Shown here: positions 7,776-16,651 of the stretch, piece after piece
Position numbering within the stretch: position 1 is the stretch's first letter
Layout: each line of letters opens with the position of its first letter
From: Candidatus Bathyarchaeota archaeon
GTDB taxonomy: Archaea > Thermoproteota > Bathyarchaeia > TCS64
Length of the DNA: 33,079 nucleotides
Assembly: GCA_026014515.1 (NCBI GenBank)
Contig: JAOZIG010000163.1
Coordinates: 1-33,079, forward strand
Direction of reading: 5' to 3'
Position numbers and translations under genes: made by a program
Notes under the pieces: model-generated
The model's database searches: none
What the model was told of the DNA's origin: nothing
What the model saw: only the letters and a program-made list of their open reading frames with translations

Positions 7776-8963
7776 ATGGAAAGAGCGCTACAGGCACTTT
7801 TAGTATCAATATTCGTCGCCATGCTTGGACTAGGCGTAGTAAGCCCCATCATGCCCCTCTACGCAGAGTCTCTAGGCGCCACTTATACACAGATTGGCCT
7901 ACTAAGCAGCGCCTGGAGCATCTCCAGATTCATATTCTCGGCACCAGCGGGAAGACTCAGCGATACAATGAGCAGAAAAAAAGTCATTATGGCGGGACTC
8001 GGCGGCTACGCAGCGGTATCACTGTTATACATTATCTCATGGAACTTCACATCACTACTCACATTCAGGTTCCTCCACGGAATAGGCTCAGCCATGGCGA
8101 TACCAGTCGCAATGGCATACGCAGCGGACCTAGCCCCCAAAGGCCAAGAGGGAAAATACATGGGCACAATGAACCTCGCCATGTTCGGCGGTATGGGAGT
8201 AGGCCCCCTTCTCGGAGGCTCACTCACAGACATGTTCAGCCTCAGCGCACCATTCTACGTTATGTGCGCAGGAACAGCAGTAAGCCTACTACTCATACTG
8301 GTATTCCTGCCCGACACACCTCCAACTAGAACAGGCAAAGAGAAAGCCAAACCTAGCTTCAGAAAGATACTCACCAACAGAACCCTACTAGCTAACTTCG
8401 TCTTCAGAACCGTCAATAGCATTGGAAGAGGCGCCATCTTCGGGTTCCTCACAGTATACATATCATCATCAATAACTGACGGCGGACTAGGACTCTCAGT
8501 CACCATGGCTGGTACAGTATTATCAGTGGGACAACTATCAAACGCTGTACTACAACGCCCCTGTGGAGTACTGGCAGACAAATACAACAAGAAAATGCTC
8601 ATAATACTAGGCGGTATATTCAGCGCCATAGGGATGGCAGGATTCCCATTATCAACAACATTCATTCACTTGATGATATCAAGACTCGTATTCTCACTTG
8701 GAAGCGCACTAATGACCCCAGCCATGAGCGCAATAGAAGCCATAGAAGGACGAAAATACGGCGTAGGAACCACCATGAGCGTAATGCAAAGCAGCATGAG
8801 CCTCGGAAACATGGCGGGACCACTACTCTCAGGCATACTAGCGGACATACTGAGCCTACGACCCATCTTCTACATGGGCACAGCAATCAGCGTATTCGGA
8901 CTCGCACTCTATCTCATTCTCTCACCAAGAGGAATAAGCATCGAATCATTTGAAGAGTTATAA
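7776..8963 (+). CDS. MFS transporter, multidrug/sugar efflux-like
   Basis: A 395-residue MFS carrier with about 12 membrane segments. The N-terminal half has LGLGVVSPIMPLYAESLGA and the loop 2-3 motif AGRLSDTMSRKKV; the second half has the matching CGVLADKYNKKM. FLHGIGSAMAIPVAMAYAADLAP is a TM4-TM5 stretch common in drug and metabolite exporters. The substrate is not predictable. The ThiF/MoeB-like gene follows after only 23 bp on the same strand, so the two are probably co-transcribed. Confidence 0.85.
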   Translation: MERALQALLVSIFVAMLGLGVVSPIMPLYAESLGATYTQIGLLSSAWSISRFIFSAPAGRLSDTMSRKKVIMAGLGGYAAVSLLYIISWNFTSLLTFRFLHGIGSAMAIPVAMAYAADLAPKGQEGKYMGTMNLAMFGGMGVGPLLGGSLTDMFSLSAPFYVMCAGTAVSLLLILVFLPDTPPTRTGKEKAKPSFRKILTNRTLLANFVFRTVNSIGRGAIFGFLTVYISSSITDGGLGLSVTMAGTVLSVGQLSNAVLQRPCGVLADKYNKKMLIILGGIFSAIGMAGFPLSTTFIHLMISRLVFSLGSALMTPAMSAIEAIEGRKYGVGTTMSVMQSSMSLGNMAGPLLSGILADILSLRPIFYMGTAISVFGLALYLILSPRGISIESFEEL

Positions 8964-8986
8964 CCAACCGGCTACCAGAAATAACC

Positions 8987-9739
8987 ATGAATCTTCAAGC
9001 CCTCACAGAGGAAGAAAAAGCATACTATGCACGCCAAATCACCATGAAGGGCTTCGGAGAAGAAAGCCAAACACAACTTAAAAACAGCAAAGCATGCATA
9101 ACCGGACTAGGAGGACTCGGAAGCCCAATAGCCACACAGTTAGCCGCCATGGGAATAGGCTACTTAAGAATCATTGACCATGATACAGTTGACATCACAA
9201 ACCTCCACAGACAACACCTCTACAGCATAGACTCAGTAGGTGAACCCAAGACTGATGCCGCAACGGAGAGACTCAGAAAACTCAACCCATACATCAAGAT
9301 TGAGCCAATCAACACAGAAATAACAACAGAAAACGCAGACAAACTAGTCAAAGACATAGATATAGTAGTTGATGCATTGGATGCCATGGCACCTAGGTAT
9401 GCGGTCAACAAAGCCTGCGTAGACCAGAATATCCCGTTTATTCATGGAGGAGTCATCAGGGAAATTGGAACAGCCACAACCATAATCCCCCATAAAACCC
9501 CATGCCTAGAATGCTTCAAAGGCGGAATAGATGACTCCAAGCTACCAAGCAACGCGAGTCAAGGAGTTCACCCATCCATTATAAACATAATCGCTAGCAT
9601 TCAAACGAGCGAAACCATCAAAATATTGACAGGAAAACAACCATTACTAGCTGGAAAACTCCTATTTTTCGACCTAACGGACTTAACAATGGAGTTCATA
9701 GGGATCACTAAACAAGACAACTGTAGAATATGTGGCTAA
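8987..9739 (+). CDS. ThiF/MoeB/HesA-family E1-like adenylyltransferase
   Basis: A 250-residue protein that would adenylate the C-terminus of a small ubiquitin-like sulfur carrier for Moco, thiamine or tRNA thiolation. The nucleotide-binding loop is GLGGLGS (40-46), followed by DHDTVDITNLHRQHLYS with the ATP-contacting Asp, Asn and Arg. Two CxxC pairs (C173/C176 and C246/C249) form the usual structural zinc site. In the loop before GVHPSI, where sulfur-transferring relatives carry a cysteine, the sequence is SNASQG with no Cys, so it may act MoeB-like through the adenylate only. It lies 23 bp behind the MFS gene. No ubiquitin-like partner gene is visible in the window. Confidence 0.87.
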   Translation: MNLQALTEEEKAYYARQITMKGFGEESQTQLKNSKACITGLGGLGSPIATQLAAMGIGYLRIIDHDTVDITNLHRQHLYSIDSVGEPKTDAATERLRKLNPYIKIEPINTEITTENADKLVKDIDIVVDALDAMAPRYAVNKACVDQNIPFIHGGVIREIGTATTIIPHKTPCLECFKGGIDDSKLPSNASQGVHPSIINIIASIQTSETIKILTGKQPLLAGKLLFFDLTDLTMEFIGITKQDNCRICG

Positions 9740-9755
9740 AAAAAGGAGGGGGAGG

Positions 9756-10109
9756 TTATAGCCCCGAAATCTCTACATGCGCAGAAGAGGACTTTATAAC
9801 GTCCTGTATTCCTTCGACTAGTATCTTTGCTGAGATGTCGCTAGTCTCTAATGATTGTGTGGTTCCCTTGTGGATGATGTCTATCTTGTATCTTCCAGTT
9901 AGTTTTACTTCGTCTATATCATCATATGGCGCATCCAAGACGACATCATAACTTTTCTTAAGGAATCCCTTTACGCTGATAAACACCATCTTGTTTCTTC
10001 CAAGACATAGGTATCCGTTTTGTTTCTCAAAGCGACATGAGTAAGTCTTGACAATTGTGTCATCGGGGCCTATTGTTTTTTCGGCTAGGTCATGCCATGG
10101 GGTTGACAT
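9756..10109 (-). CDS. Small PH-like (GRAM/bPH-type) domain protein
   Basis: A 117-residue protein with no membrane segment. The order of strands, GYLCLGRNKMVFISVKG, then VVLDAPYDDIDEVKLTG, then YKIDIIHKG and a final helix (ISAKILVEGIQDVIKS), resembles a pleckstrin-homology-like fold, as in bacterial PH or GRAM domains. Its function is unknown; such domains often bind lipids or proteins. GTGAGG upstream of the ATG is a good ribosome-binding site, and a TATA-like element lies at 10137-10152. It is convergent with the ThiF/MoeB-like gene, 16 bp away. Confidence 0.6.
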   Translation of the reverse strand: MSTPWHDLAEKTIGPDDTIVKTYSCRFEKQNGYLCLGRNKMVFISVKGFLKKSYDVVLDAPYDDIDEVKLTGRYKIDIIHKGTTQSLETSDISAKILVEGIQDVIKSSSAHVEISGL

Positions 10110-10198
10110 TTTTCCTCACATCGTCCATACAAACTATCATCGATAAATATTTCTTCTATATAATATATACAAATATAACGGGGTTAGATGAAGCCCGG

Positions 10199-11209
10199 CT
10201 ACTCGGGCTTATATACCTTATCGATGGTCAACTCAGCGATATCAGAAGCATAATCCCCGATCCTCATCACACTTTCCCTAATCACAAACAAAGGATAGAA
10301 GAAAGGCATATTCACAGTAATATTAGGGAAAGGCGTAATCGATCTGGCTAGTTGAGAAAGCCGATACTGCTCATCAATAATAATATCACAGTTCTCCACA
10401 GACCGTTGACGATAAACCTCAATCGCGGTCTCATATGCATTAATACTCGCCTCGGTAGTCGTGATTAACTTAGCCCAAAGTTCTTCGGGCACAGCATCCT
10501 TGTGCTCCTCAATCTGGACCAAGCTATATGCGACGTTATGAACATTATCGGCTACACGTTCAATCAAATCAACCATAGTCTGATAATCAAGACAATCCAA
10601 CATATCCAAGTCAAGATGGTTAGCCAAAGCGGGATCAATGGCTGCAGAACGAAGAAGCCTCAATGAATAGAACATAAACTGGTCAACATCCTCCTCCAGC
10701 GCCACTACGCTTCGCGCCAACTCAAGGTCCCAAGTCTTCATCGCCTTCAAGACATCCTTGCACATGGACAAGGTGATAAGATGCATCCGTTCCACGCCAT
10801 CACGGACATTTGCCATAGACTCATTCATCAATGTCTGCAGTGTTACGCTGCTCGCGTTACTAGCAAGGATTCTAAGGTAGAGTGATTTCACCACATCCCT
10901 GATGGCTTGCTGCTGTGTGACTGAGAAAATGCCATCAGAGTTTAACACAATATCGTTGTACCCGTTAAGATAACAACCTATTACTATACGAAAGATAGAA
11001 TCAGAACTCGCATCACCATCAATATCAACCACAATACGTTTTCCTTTATCAGCTACGTTTAGAGATGATTTTATTAAAAGAGAAAGGTCTCTCTGGACCT
11101 CCAGCGATACCAAGTCTCCTTTTTCGAGATCATTAGTTTCTATCCATTCCTTTGGGAGAGATACAACAAGGCTGGATTTTCCCAGCGCCATTATCTTACG
11201 GGTCTCCAT
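10199..11209 (-). CDS. Phosphate-uptake regulator: AbrB-type N-terminus plus PhoU domain
   Basis: A 336-residue protein. Residues 1-45 (METRKIMALGKSSLVVSLPKEW, then LEKGDLVSLEV) are a SpoVT/AbrB-type swapped-hairpin DNA-binding domain. The rest is a helical PhoU-type bundle with repeated acidic helices, including YQTMVDLIERVADNVHNVAYSL and, at the end, RIGDYASDIAELTID, the metal-binding PhoU signature. This fusion is common in archaea and replaces the separate PhoU of bacteria; it probably couples phosphate status to transcription. No Pst transporter gene is in the window. A TATA box (CGTATATACTCG, 11238-11249) precedes the ATG by about 30 nt. Confidence 0.85.
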   Translation of the reverse strand: METRKIMALGKSSLVVSLPKEWIETNDLEKGDLVSLEVQRDLSLLIKSSLNVADKGKRIVVDIDGDASSDSIFRIVIGCYLNGYNDIVLNSDGIFSVTQQQAIRDVVKSLYLRILASNASSVTLQTLMNESMANVRDGVERMHLITLSMCKDVLKAMKTWDLELARSVVALEEDVDQFMFYSLRLLRSAAIDPALANHLDLDMLDCLDYQTMVDLIERVADNVHNVAYSLVQIEEHKDAVPEELWAKLITTTEASINAYETAIEVYRQRSVENCDIIIDEQYRLSQLARSITPFPNITVNMPFFYPLFVIRESVMRIGDYASDIAELTIDKVYKPE

Positions 11210-11266
11210 CTGAGTTCAGATATGACAACGCATAACGAGTATATACGATTGTTGAAAAATATAGAG

Positions 11267-11884
11267 TCAGTATTGTGGTTTCAATAAATGCTTAGCAGCC
11301 TCAACACTCTCCATTGTGTCAAGATCGATAAAGGAAACTAATTCTAGGTCAATTTCTCTCAACTTCTCAATGGGTAAAGAGACTTTATCATTCATGGTTT
11401 CAAGCACTCGCCTAATACGCAACTCACCACGATCCCGCAATCTCTCAGCGGTTTCCAAACAATTAGCTACATGAAAAACGGATGGAAAAGGCTCTATCCA
11501 GCCATTGGGCTTCTGAAGCAATGTCCCATTCAAACCGTAAGAGATACAAAACAACATCTCCAAAATAACAGGGTCAACAAAAGGCATATCACAAGCGCAA
11601 ACAACAGCGTACTCACCCTTCGCTTCCTTCAAGCCAGTAATCAACCCGATCAAAGGGGAGTCCTCAGGGTAACAGTCCGTGACAATGCGAACATCGTTAG
11701 GAACAACTTCCCAGTACCGGGGAATAGTCTCTTCTGACCCAACAACCACTATTATCTCATCAACAACCCCACTGAGTATATCAATGATCCAAGAGACAAG
11801 AGGTCGTCCTTCTAGTTTTACTAATCCCTTATCTTGACCGAGCCTTGAGGACTTACCTCCACTGAGGATGATACCCGTTCGCAT
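11267..11884 (-). CDS. mobA: Molybdenum cofactor guanylyltransferase
   Basis: A 205-residue GT-A-fold nucleotidyltransferase that attaches GMP to molybdopterin to give the bis-MGD form of Moco. The nucleotide loop LSGGKSSRLGQDKGLVKLEGRPL is at residues 7-29, DSPLIGLITGLKEAKGEYAVVCACDMPFV carries the metal-binding CDMP, and the family's C-terminal helices follow. With the FdhD-like and MoeB/ThiF-like genes nearby it suggests molybdo- or tungstoenzymes, although none is encoded here. Archaeal relatives with a similar fold (MobA-like NTPases) act on other substrates, so the exact substrate is inferred. Confidence 0.85.
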   Translation of the reverse strand: MRTGIILSGGKSSRLGQDKGLVKLEGRPLVSWIIDILSGVVDEIIVVVGSEETIPRYWEVVPNDVRIVTDCYPEDSPLIGLITGLKEAKGEYAVVCACDMPFVDPVILEMLFCISYGLNGTLLQKPNGWIEPFPSVFHVANCLETAERLRDRGELRIRRVLETMNDKVSLPIEKLREIDLELVSFIDLDTMESVEAAKHLLKPQY

Positions 11885-11929
11885 ATCAGACCAGATATTT
11901 TGTGAAGCAACTACATAATACTATGCAAT

Positions 11930-13144
11930 TCACTGCTCCATAACTTGAACAAGATAACCATCCGCGCCCTTTTCTAGCATAACGGGAGAAAAAATCAATT
12001 CAACCTGCCCAACATCAACACGATTACTCTCAAGGAAACCACCATCACACAGATGCTTAAAGTCGAGAGCTAGATCAAAACGGATAGATTCACCGGGTAA
12101 AAGCCTCCCATGTATCTTGGAGAATATTCTAGGCTCATCAAGGAGCCCAAACCTACTGGCACAAGACTCCAAACCTAGAATTTTTCTAAACAAAAGATTA
12201 CATCGATGAATCTTATGGCTCTTGTCAATTAACCCGATACCAATCAATGAATGATTAAAAATACGATCAAACTGATGCTGCGTATGCATCAAACCACGCT
12301 CCATCTCACGACGCTCAGTAATATCCCGCAAGAAATAGATTTGCGCTGGCTTACCAAAGAAATACATGTTCTGTAAAGTGCCCATAACAAGCCGTAGATT
12401 ACCTGAATCACATCGAAGGGCTAACTCAAAGGGCACTACCCGGTTATCAGTGATAATCCTCTGTAAGGACATCCAACCAACCTCATCCAAATCATTATCC
12501 AACACAAAATCAGTGAAACGACGCCCAACAAGATCCAACTGACTATCAACATCAAACAAAGAGACAGCCGAATTATTCGAATACTCAATCACATTATCGA
12601 TGATAACCAGAATAGCTTCAGGGTTTGAATCGAAAATAACTCGATAAATTTGTTCAGCGCGATACTTGTCAACAGCATGACGAATCCTGTTCAATAAAAC
12701 CTCATAATGACTAGGCTCGATTTCTTTACGGATATAATCATCAGCTCCCGCTTGAAAAGCATGCTCGGCAACCTCTTCACTCCCCTGACCAGTATACAAG
12801 ATAAAGGGAATGTCCTTCAACTCCTTGACACGTGAGGCAAACTCCACACCATTCATAGGAGGCATCAAATAATCGGAAACAACACAATCAAAACCATCCT
12901 CAGCGACAAGCTTGAGAGCCTCCAAAGGATTACCGCAGCTAACAACCTCAACAGACGCATCAAGCTGACCCATAAAGATCTGCAGCATCTCAAGCTGTGA
13001 GGTATCATCATCCACATGAAGAACCCGTAAAAACGAGCTCCCAGAACTAAATGAACCAGATAAAATAGTACTACTGCTATAGTTTTCCGTCTTTATTTCC
13101 GCACCCTCCCTTATTCCCACACACAGGAAGATAGGATACAACAC
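11930..13144 (-). CDS. Response regulator with two PAS domains, no kinase
   Basis: A 404-residue signalling protein. The receiver domain spans about residues 38-160: acidic pocket VDDD (44-47), phospho-acceptor D91 in VVSDYLMPPMNG, T118 and K140 in DYIRKE. Two PAS domains follow (about 165-275 and 285-404); the first ends in FLRDITERREMERGL, the usual PAS exit helix. No histidine-kinase, HTH or other output domain follows. The start is uncertain: the GTG at 13144 adds about 36 low-complexity Ser-rich residues, and an in-frame GTG eight codons later is also possible. It probably receives phosphate from a kinase encoded elsewhere. Confidence 0.82.
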   Translation of the reverse strand: MLYPIFLCVGIREGAEIKTENYSSSTILSGSFSSGSSFLRVLHVDDDTSQLEMLQIFMGQLDASVEVVSCGNPLEALKLVAEDGFDCVVSDYLMPPMNGVEFASRVKELKDIPFILYTGQGSEEVAEHAFQAGADDYIRKEIEPSHYEVLLNRIRHAVDKYRAEQIYRVIFDSNPEAILVIIDNVIEYSNNSAVSLFDVDSQLDLVGRRFTDFVLDNDLDEVGWMSLQRIITDNRVVPFELALRCDSGNLRLVMGTLQNMYFFGKPAQIYFLRDITERREMERGLMHTQHQFDRIFNHSLIGIGLIDKSHKIHRCNLLFRKILGLESCASRFGLLDEPRIFSKIHGRLLPGESIRFDLALDFKHLCDGGFLESNRVDVGQVELIFSPVMLEKGADGYLVQVMEQ

Positions 13145-13182
13145 TGAACACCTGAAGAATATTAAATATTTACCTATTTACA

Positions 13183-14763
13183 CTATGTAAAACGGATGAG
13201 AACATCCACAAACCAACGAATAACGGGAGAAATAGGACCAAAACTATCACTAAGCCTTCTTAGATACGCAAAATCTTGTTTTGTTAAAGCCTTGAGAATC
13301 AATACCCCAACTAAATACAAGAAAACAGATAATAAACCACCAAGGAATAATTCTATCCATTGATTTAGAACCAGGAATGTAACAAACCCATAGACAACAA
13401 AACAGGAAAATACGGAAATTACTATCATTTTAAGTAAAAACTGGGTGTTAAATTTAAACCCAAAAATCCTATGGATATAATATACATTAAATAGTGTGTT
13501 GACAGATGCGGTAACAAAATAAGTGTACAAAAGACCAATAGCACCATAATTCAGAATAGCAAAATAACTCAAAGGCAATGACACGATAAACTTAGCCAAG
13601 GTACTCTTAAAGTTAACATCATTTCTATTTTGACCACTTAGAAGAGAACCATTACATACAGATCCAAATCCTATCAACAAAAAGCTCAACATGTAAATGC
13701 GGAGATAATGAGGTGCATAGATGTACTTGTCTGCAAAAAGGATGTAGATTATCTGATCAGCAAGAGCAATAATTGTAAAAATGATCAAATAACCAAACAA
13801 CGTAGAGTACTTTACAGCGTTTCTGTATAGAAAATTAAGCTCTTTTTTATTGTTTTCAAGTTTAGAAAACAAGGGAAAAATGGTGGTACCAATAGGTAGT
13901 GTTACAAAGGAGAGGAGAACGCCAAAGTTCAAAACAACAGAGTAGTTTCCAATAATATCGTTGATCTCTATAATTGTGTATTTTGAGGTCTGCCAACTAC
14001 CAAGCATTGTCGTGTAGAATTGGGGTAATATACCTCCAAGTAAGGATGTGAGATATAGTGGAAACCCATATGTGAGAATAATTTTGACTGCTTCTTTATG
14101 GGAAATTGTAGCGCCTCCTATTGGTTCATTTCTGTAAATAATGAATATGAAAACAAGACCTAAAACACCACTGAGAATAATCGGTGCGCTGTGACCAAGG
14201 ACTGCTCCAAGAGCGCCGAGACCAATGTAGACCAGTATTGGAGATATTACACTCTTGACAAAAGAGTAAGCTAAGCTGATCATGCTGCGAAGCTCCATTC
14301 GCTCATACCCAATTGTAATACCTTGTGCGAGTGTAGAAAACCCAGACCCAACAATGCTTAGGGAGAGGTATTTGATGAACATTTCTTGTTCGGGTTCATT
14401 GAAAATGTTGTTGGCAATGTAACCAGCTGAGAAGTAGACTAATAGTGTGAGAGAAATTGATGTAACTGTATTGATTAGAAGCCCAGATTCTATGAATACG
14501 CGTAGATTTTCTGTTTTCTTTTCATGACGATACTGTGCTAGGTACTTTATCATGGCTTGTTGAACTCCGAGATTCATCAATAGAACAGCTATCTGGACCA
14601 CAGATTGGGCTTTGTTGAAGGAACCATAGCTAACTGGTCCTAGTATTCGTGCTACTACTAGCATGCCAAATGCGAGGATGAATGTTGATGATATTTGTCC
14701 GATTAAGAGGATCAGGCTTCCTCTTGTGGTGGTTTTGACTAGGTCTTCGATGTTTTCATCCAT
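13183..14763 (-). CDS. Polysaccharide flippase (Wzx-like, MOP superfamily)
   Basis: A 526-residue integral membrane protein with about 14 hydrophobic segments. The start, TTRGSLILLIGQISSTFILAFGMLVVARILGPVSYGSFN, is the family's typical TM1-TM2 signature. It would flip lipid-linked sugars for surface polysaccharide or glycoprotein. No glycosyltransferases flank it, so it stands apart from any export cluster visible here. The reading frame is intact, and the ATG at 14763 opens with an acidic leader (MDENIEDLVK). Confidence 0.87.
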   Translation of the reverse strand: MDENIEDLVKTTTRGSLILLIGQISSTFILAFGMLVVARILGPVSYGSFNKAQSVVQIAVLLMNLGVQQAMIKYLAQYRHEKKTENLRVFIESGLLINTVTSISLTLLVYFSAGYIANNIFNEPEQEMFIKYLSLSIVGSGFSTLAQGITIGYERMELRSMISLAYSFVKSVISPILVYIGLGALGAVLGHSAPIILSGVLGLVFIFIIYRNEPIGGATISHKEAVKIILTYGFPLYLTSLLGGILPQFYTTMLGSWQTSKYTIIEINDIIGNYSVVLNFGVLLSFVTLPIGTTIFPLFSKLENNKKELNFLYRNAVKYSTLFGYLIIFTIIALADQIIYILFADKYIYAPHYLRIYMLSFLLIGFGSVCNGSLLSGQNRNDVNFKSTLAKFIVSLPLSYFAILNYGAIGLLYTYFVTASVNTLFNVYYIHRIFGFKFNTQFLLKMIVISVFSCFVVYGFVTFLVLNQWIELFLGGLLSVFLYLVGVLILKALTKQDFAYLRRLSDSFGPISPVIRWFVDVLIRFT

Positions 14764-14909
14764 TTTTGTCGCCTGATGTGTGGTTTATCTGTGTTGATGG
14801 TGGTTAAATTGGTTGCTGCTATGTTTCGGTTTTCTTTGTGAGTGAAATCATTTTATTTATGTCTATGGTTACTGTCATATGTTGAGGATAACCTAGGGGG
14901 AGAAAAAAA

Positions 14910-15938
14910 ATGAGCAGCCAATCATCAGAAGTAATTCATTGTCCGAACTGCAAGGAAGACGTGCCAAAAACACTGTACTGCCTGAACTGTGGGTATCCAC
15001 TCTATAAACTGGAGCAACAGAAGAAAGCCGAGGAAAAAGAAGAACCCGAGGTGGAAGAAGAGCCGGTTGAAGAAGTGGATATGAGCGTTGAGATAGAGCA
15101 ACCAGAAACAGTAGAACCAGTCCCAGAGCCCGAACCAGAAGAGGAAGAGGTTTACGAGGAACCGGAGCCAGAGCCTGAAGAAGAGGAACCTGAGATCGAA
15201 ACTACGATAGAGGTCGAAGAGGAACCTGAACCGATAGAGATAGCTCCAGAGCCCGAACCAGAAGAGGAAGAGGTTTACGAGGAACCGGAGCTAGAATCTG
15301 AACCTGTGCTTGAGCCAGTCATTGAACCCAAGGTTGAGACAGAAATCTTCACCCCTGAGGAACGTGAATCATACATGATGGATGAAATAAAAATCGAGTT
15401 CGCACCAGATCCTCTCACAAAAGAGGTAATGGAGAATCTAGCAAAGAACATTACACTAAAAATACGGTTAGTGCGGTTGCTCCGTGAAAGCCAAGTTAAA
15501 GAAGAGACCTTCAAGAAACTGTTTGACAGCTATGTAGACCAAGGTAGACTGTGGGTCAGCAGACGTGACGAGATTATCAGACGCTTCAAAGGCGATATTG
15601 ATCGTATGGAGCAGGAGCTTGTCTCAGCCAAGAAAGACTTTGAGTTACTGGAAATCCGTAAGAACATCGGTGATGCCGGTGATGAAGAGTATAATGTCAA
15701 GGCGCCTGCTTACAAGTGGGATATCGGGAATCTTGATAAGGAGATCAAGAGTACTCGTGGTGGTATCCAGTATGTGATTAACCTCAAGGGTTTGATCCCG
15801 AACGAGGAGGTTGAAGAGCTCAAGAATATGGCTGAGTCTGATTTCGGCGAGCTTGACTCTCTTGATGGTGTAACAAGTGATACCATTGCACGGATGAAGG
15901 AAGCCCTCAGTGAGGCGCTTAATACCCTCGAATCTTAA
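14910..15938 (+). CDS. Zinc-ribbon protein with Glu/Pro-rich linker and helical C-terminus
   Basis: A 342-residue, strongly acidic protein of unknown function. Residues 11-27 form a zinc ribbon (C11, C14, C24, C27; CPNC...CLNCGYPLYK). Residues 40-150 are a low-complexity Glu/Pro/Val segment with repeated PEPEPEEEEVYEEPE, probably unstructured. Residues 155-342 are predicted helical, including a coiled-coil-like stretch around RRFKGDIDRMEQELVSAKKDFELLEIRK. AGGGGGAG (14895-14902) is a strong ribosome-binding site 7 nt before the ATG, so this start is secure. Its stop shares TTAA with the convergent membrane-protein gene. A scaffold or adaptor role is only a guess. Confidence 0.78.
   Translation: MSSQSSEVIHCPNCKEDVPKTLYCLNCGYPLYKLEQQKKAEEKEEPEVEEEPVEEVDMSVEIEQPETVEPVPEPEPEEEEVYEEPEPEPEEEEPEIETTIEVEEEPEPIEIAPEPEPEEEEVYEEPELESEPVLEPVIEPKVETEIFTPEERESYMMDEIKIEFAPDPLTKEVMENLAKNITLKIRLVRLLRESQVKEETFKKLFDSYVDQGRLWVSRRDEIIRRFKGDIDRMEQELVSAKKDFELLEIRKNIGDAGDEEYNVKAPAYKWDIGNLDKEIKSTRGGIQYVINLKGLIPNEEVEELKNMAESDFGELDSLDGVTSDTIARMKEALSEALNTLES
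15123..15291 (+). repeat. 46-bp exact direct repeat inside the Glu/Pro-rich coding region
   Basis: Bases 15123-15168 and 15246-15291 are identical over 46 bp, with a period of 123 bp (41 codons, in frame). Both encode PEPEPEEEEVYEEPE. Identity at the DNA level, including third positions, points to recent in-frame duplication or conversion. Confidence 0.85.
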
Positions 15939-16651
15939 TTTTCTTCTTTTTCTTGTCCCCTTAGATAGAACCAGAGAGTAGCTAACAATAAGAGTACTCC
16001 TGGTACTCCGAATGCTAGGTATCCGTATGGTAGGGTGCCTATGATTGTTTGTAGTACTGTGTTTATCGGGGTTAGCGCGACGAATAAGATTACGGATACG
16101 GCTGCTGCGGCTCCTGTGAGGGCTATGGCGATTGTGGATTGTTTGATGAATATCTGGTTTGACCTGTTTTCTTCGATGCCTCTGTTGATGAGTTCTATGC
16201 TTGTTCTTCGGCTTACTGATGTGAAGTATAGGCTTAGGTAGCCGACGAGTATTACTGCGCCTGAGATGAATACGACTAGTGGGCTTCGTACAGGGTCGAG
16301 TATCTGGGGTTTCTGTATTAGGTTTAGCCAGTCTAGTCGGCTGTAGCTGAGTATTTCAGGGGTTACGAGAAGCAGATTCAACTGGTATATGTTGATGATG
16401 TTCTCCGGTTGCCCCATAATGTAGTCATAGACGATGAGTAACGAAACGAATAGTGTGACTAGTAGAGGGATTATGGTTGTTATTTGTTGGCTGCTGATGG
16501 TGGTGATCTGGAACATTCTGAGTATCTGTACTAGTGCTGTGCTGACGATTTGGTATAGTGATGAGTTGAATAGGCTGGTTATGGCGAGGTAGCTTCCGAG
16601 GATGGTTATGCCTGCTTCGTAGGCTCGTATTGGTGTTTGTGTGTGGCTCAT
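15935..16651 (-). CDS. Polytopic membrane protein of the MoxR/DUF58 operon
   Basis: A 238-residue membrane protein with about five hydrophobic segments (near residues 15-35, 55-80, 125-150, 175-195 and 210-230) and a short charged C-terminus (LRGQEKEEN). I recognise no named domain. Its ATG overlaps the stop of the DUF58 gene (ATGA, 16648-16651), so it is translated with it. Membrane partners are typical third members of MoxR-DUF58 operons, and a role in assembling or anchoring that complex is inferred from position. Confidence 0.75.
   Translation of the reverse strand: MSHTQTPIRAYEAGITILGSYLAITSLFNSSLYQIVSTALVQILRMFQITTISSQQITTIIPLLVTLFVSLLIVYDYIMGQPENIINIYQLNLLLVTPEILSYSRLDWLNLIQKPQILDPVRSPLVVFISGAVILVGYLSLYFTSVSRRTSIELINRGIEENRSNQIFIKQSTIAIALTGAAAAVSVILFVALTPINTVLQTIIGTLPYGYLAFGVPGVLLLLATLWFYLRGQEKEEN

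Noticed and set aside
8662..8886. Minus-strand frames inside the second MFS gene
   Set aside because: Shadows of the coding strand; the MFS frame has clear membrane segments and motifs.
15035..15350. CRISPR-like or other spaced repeat array in the Glu/Pro-rich region
   Set aside because: The repeats are in frame, coding and of low complexity, with only two exact 46-bp copies.
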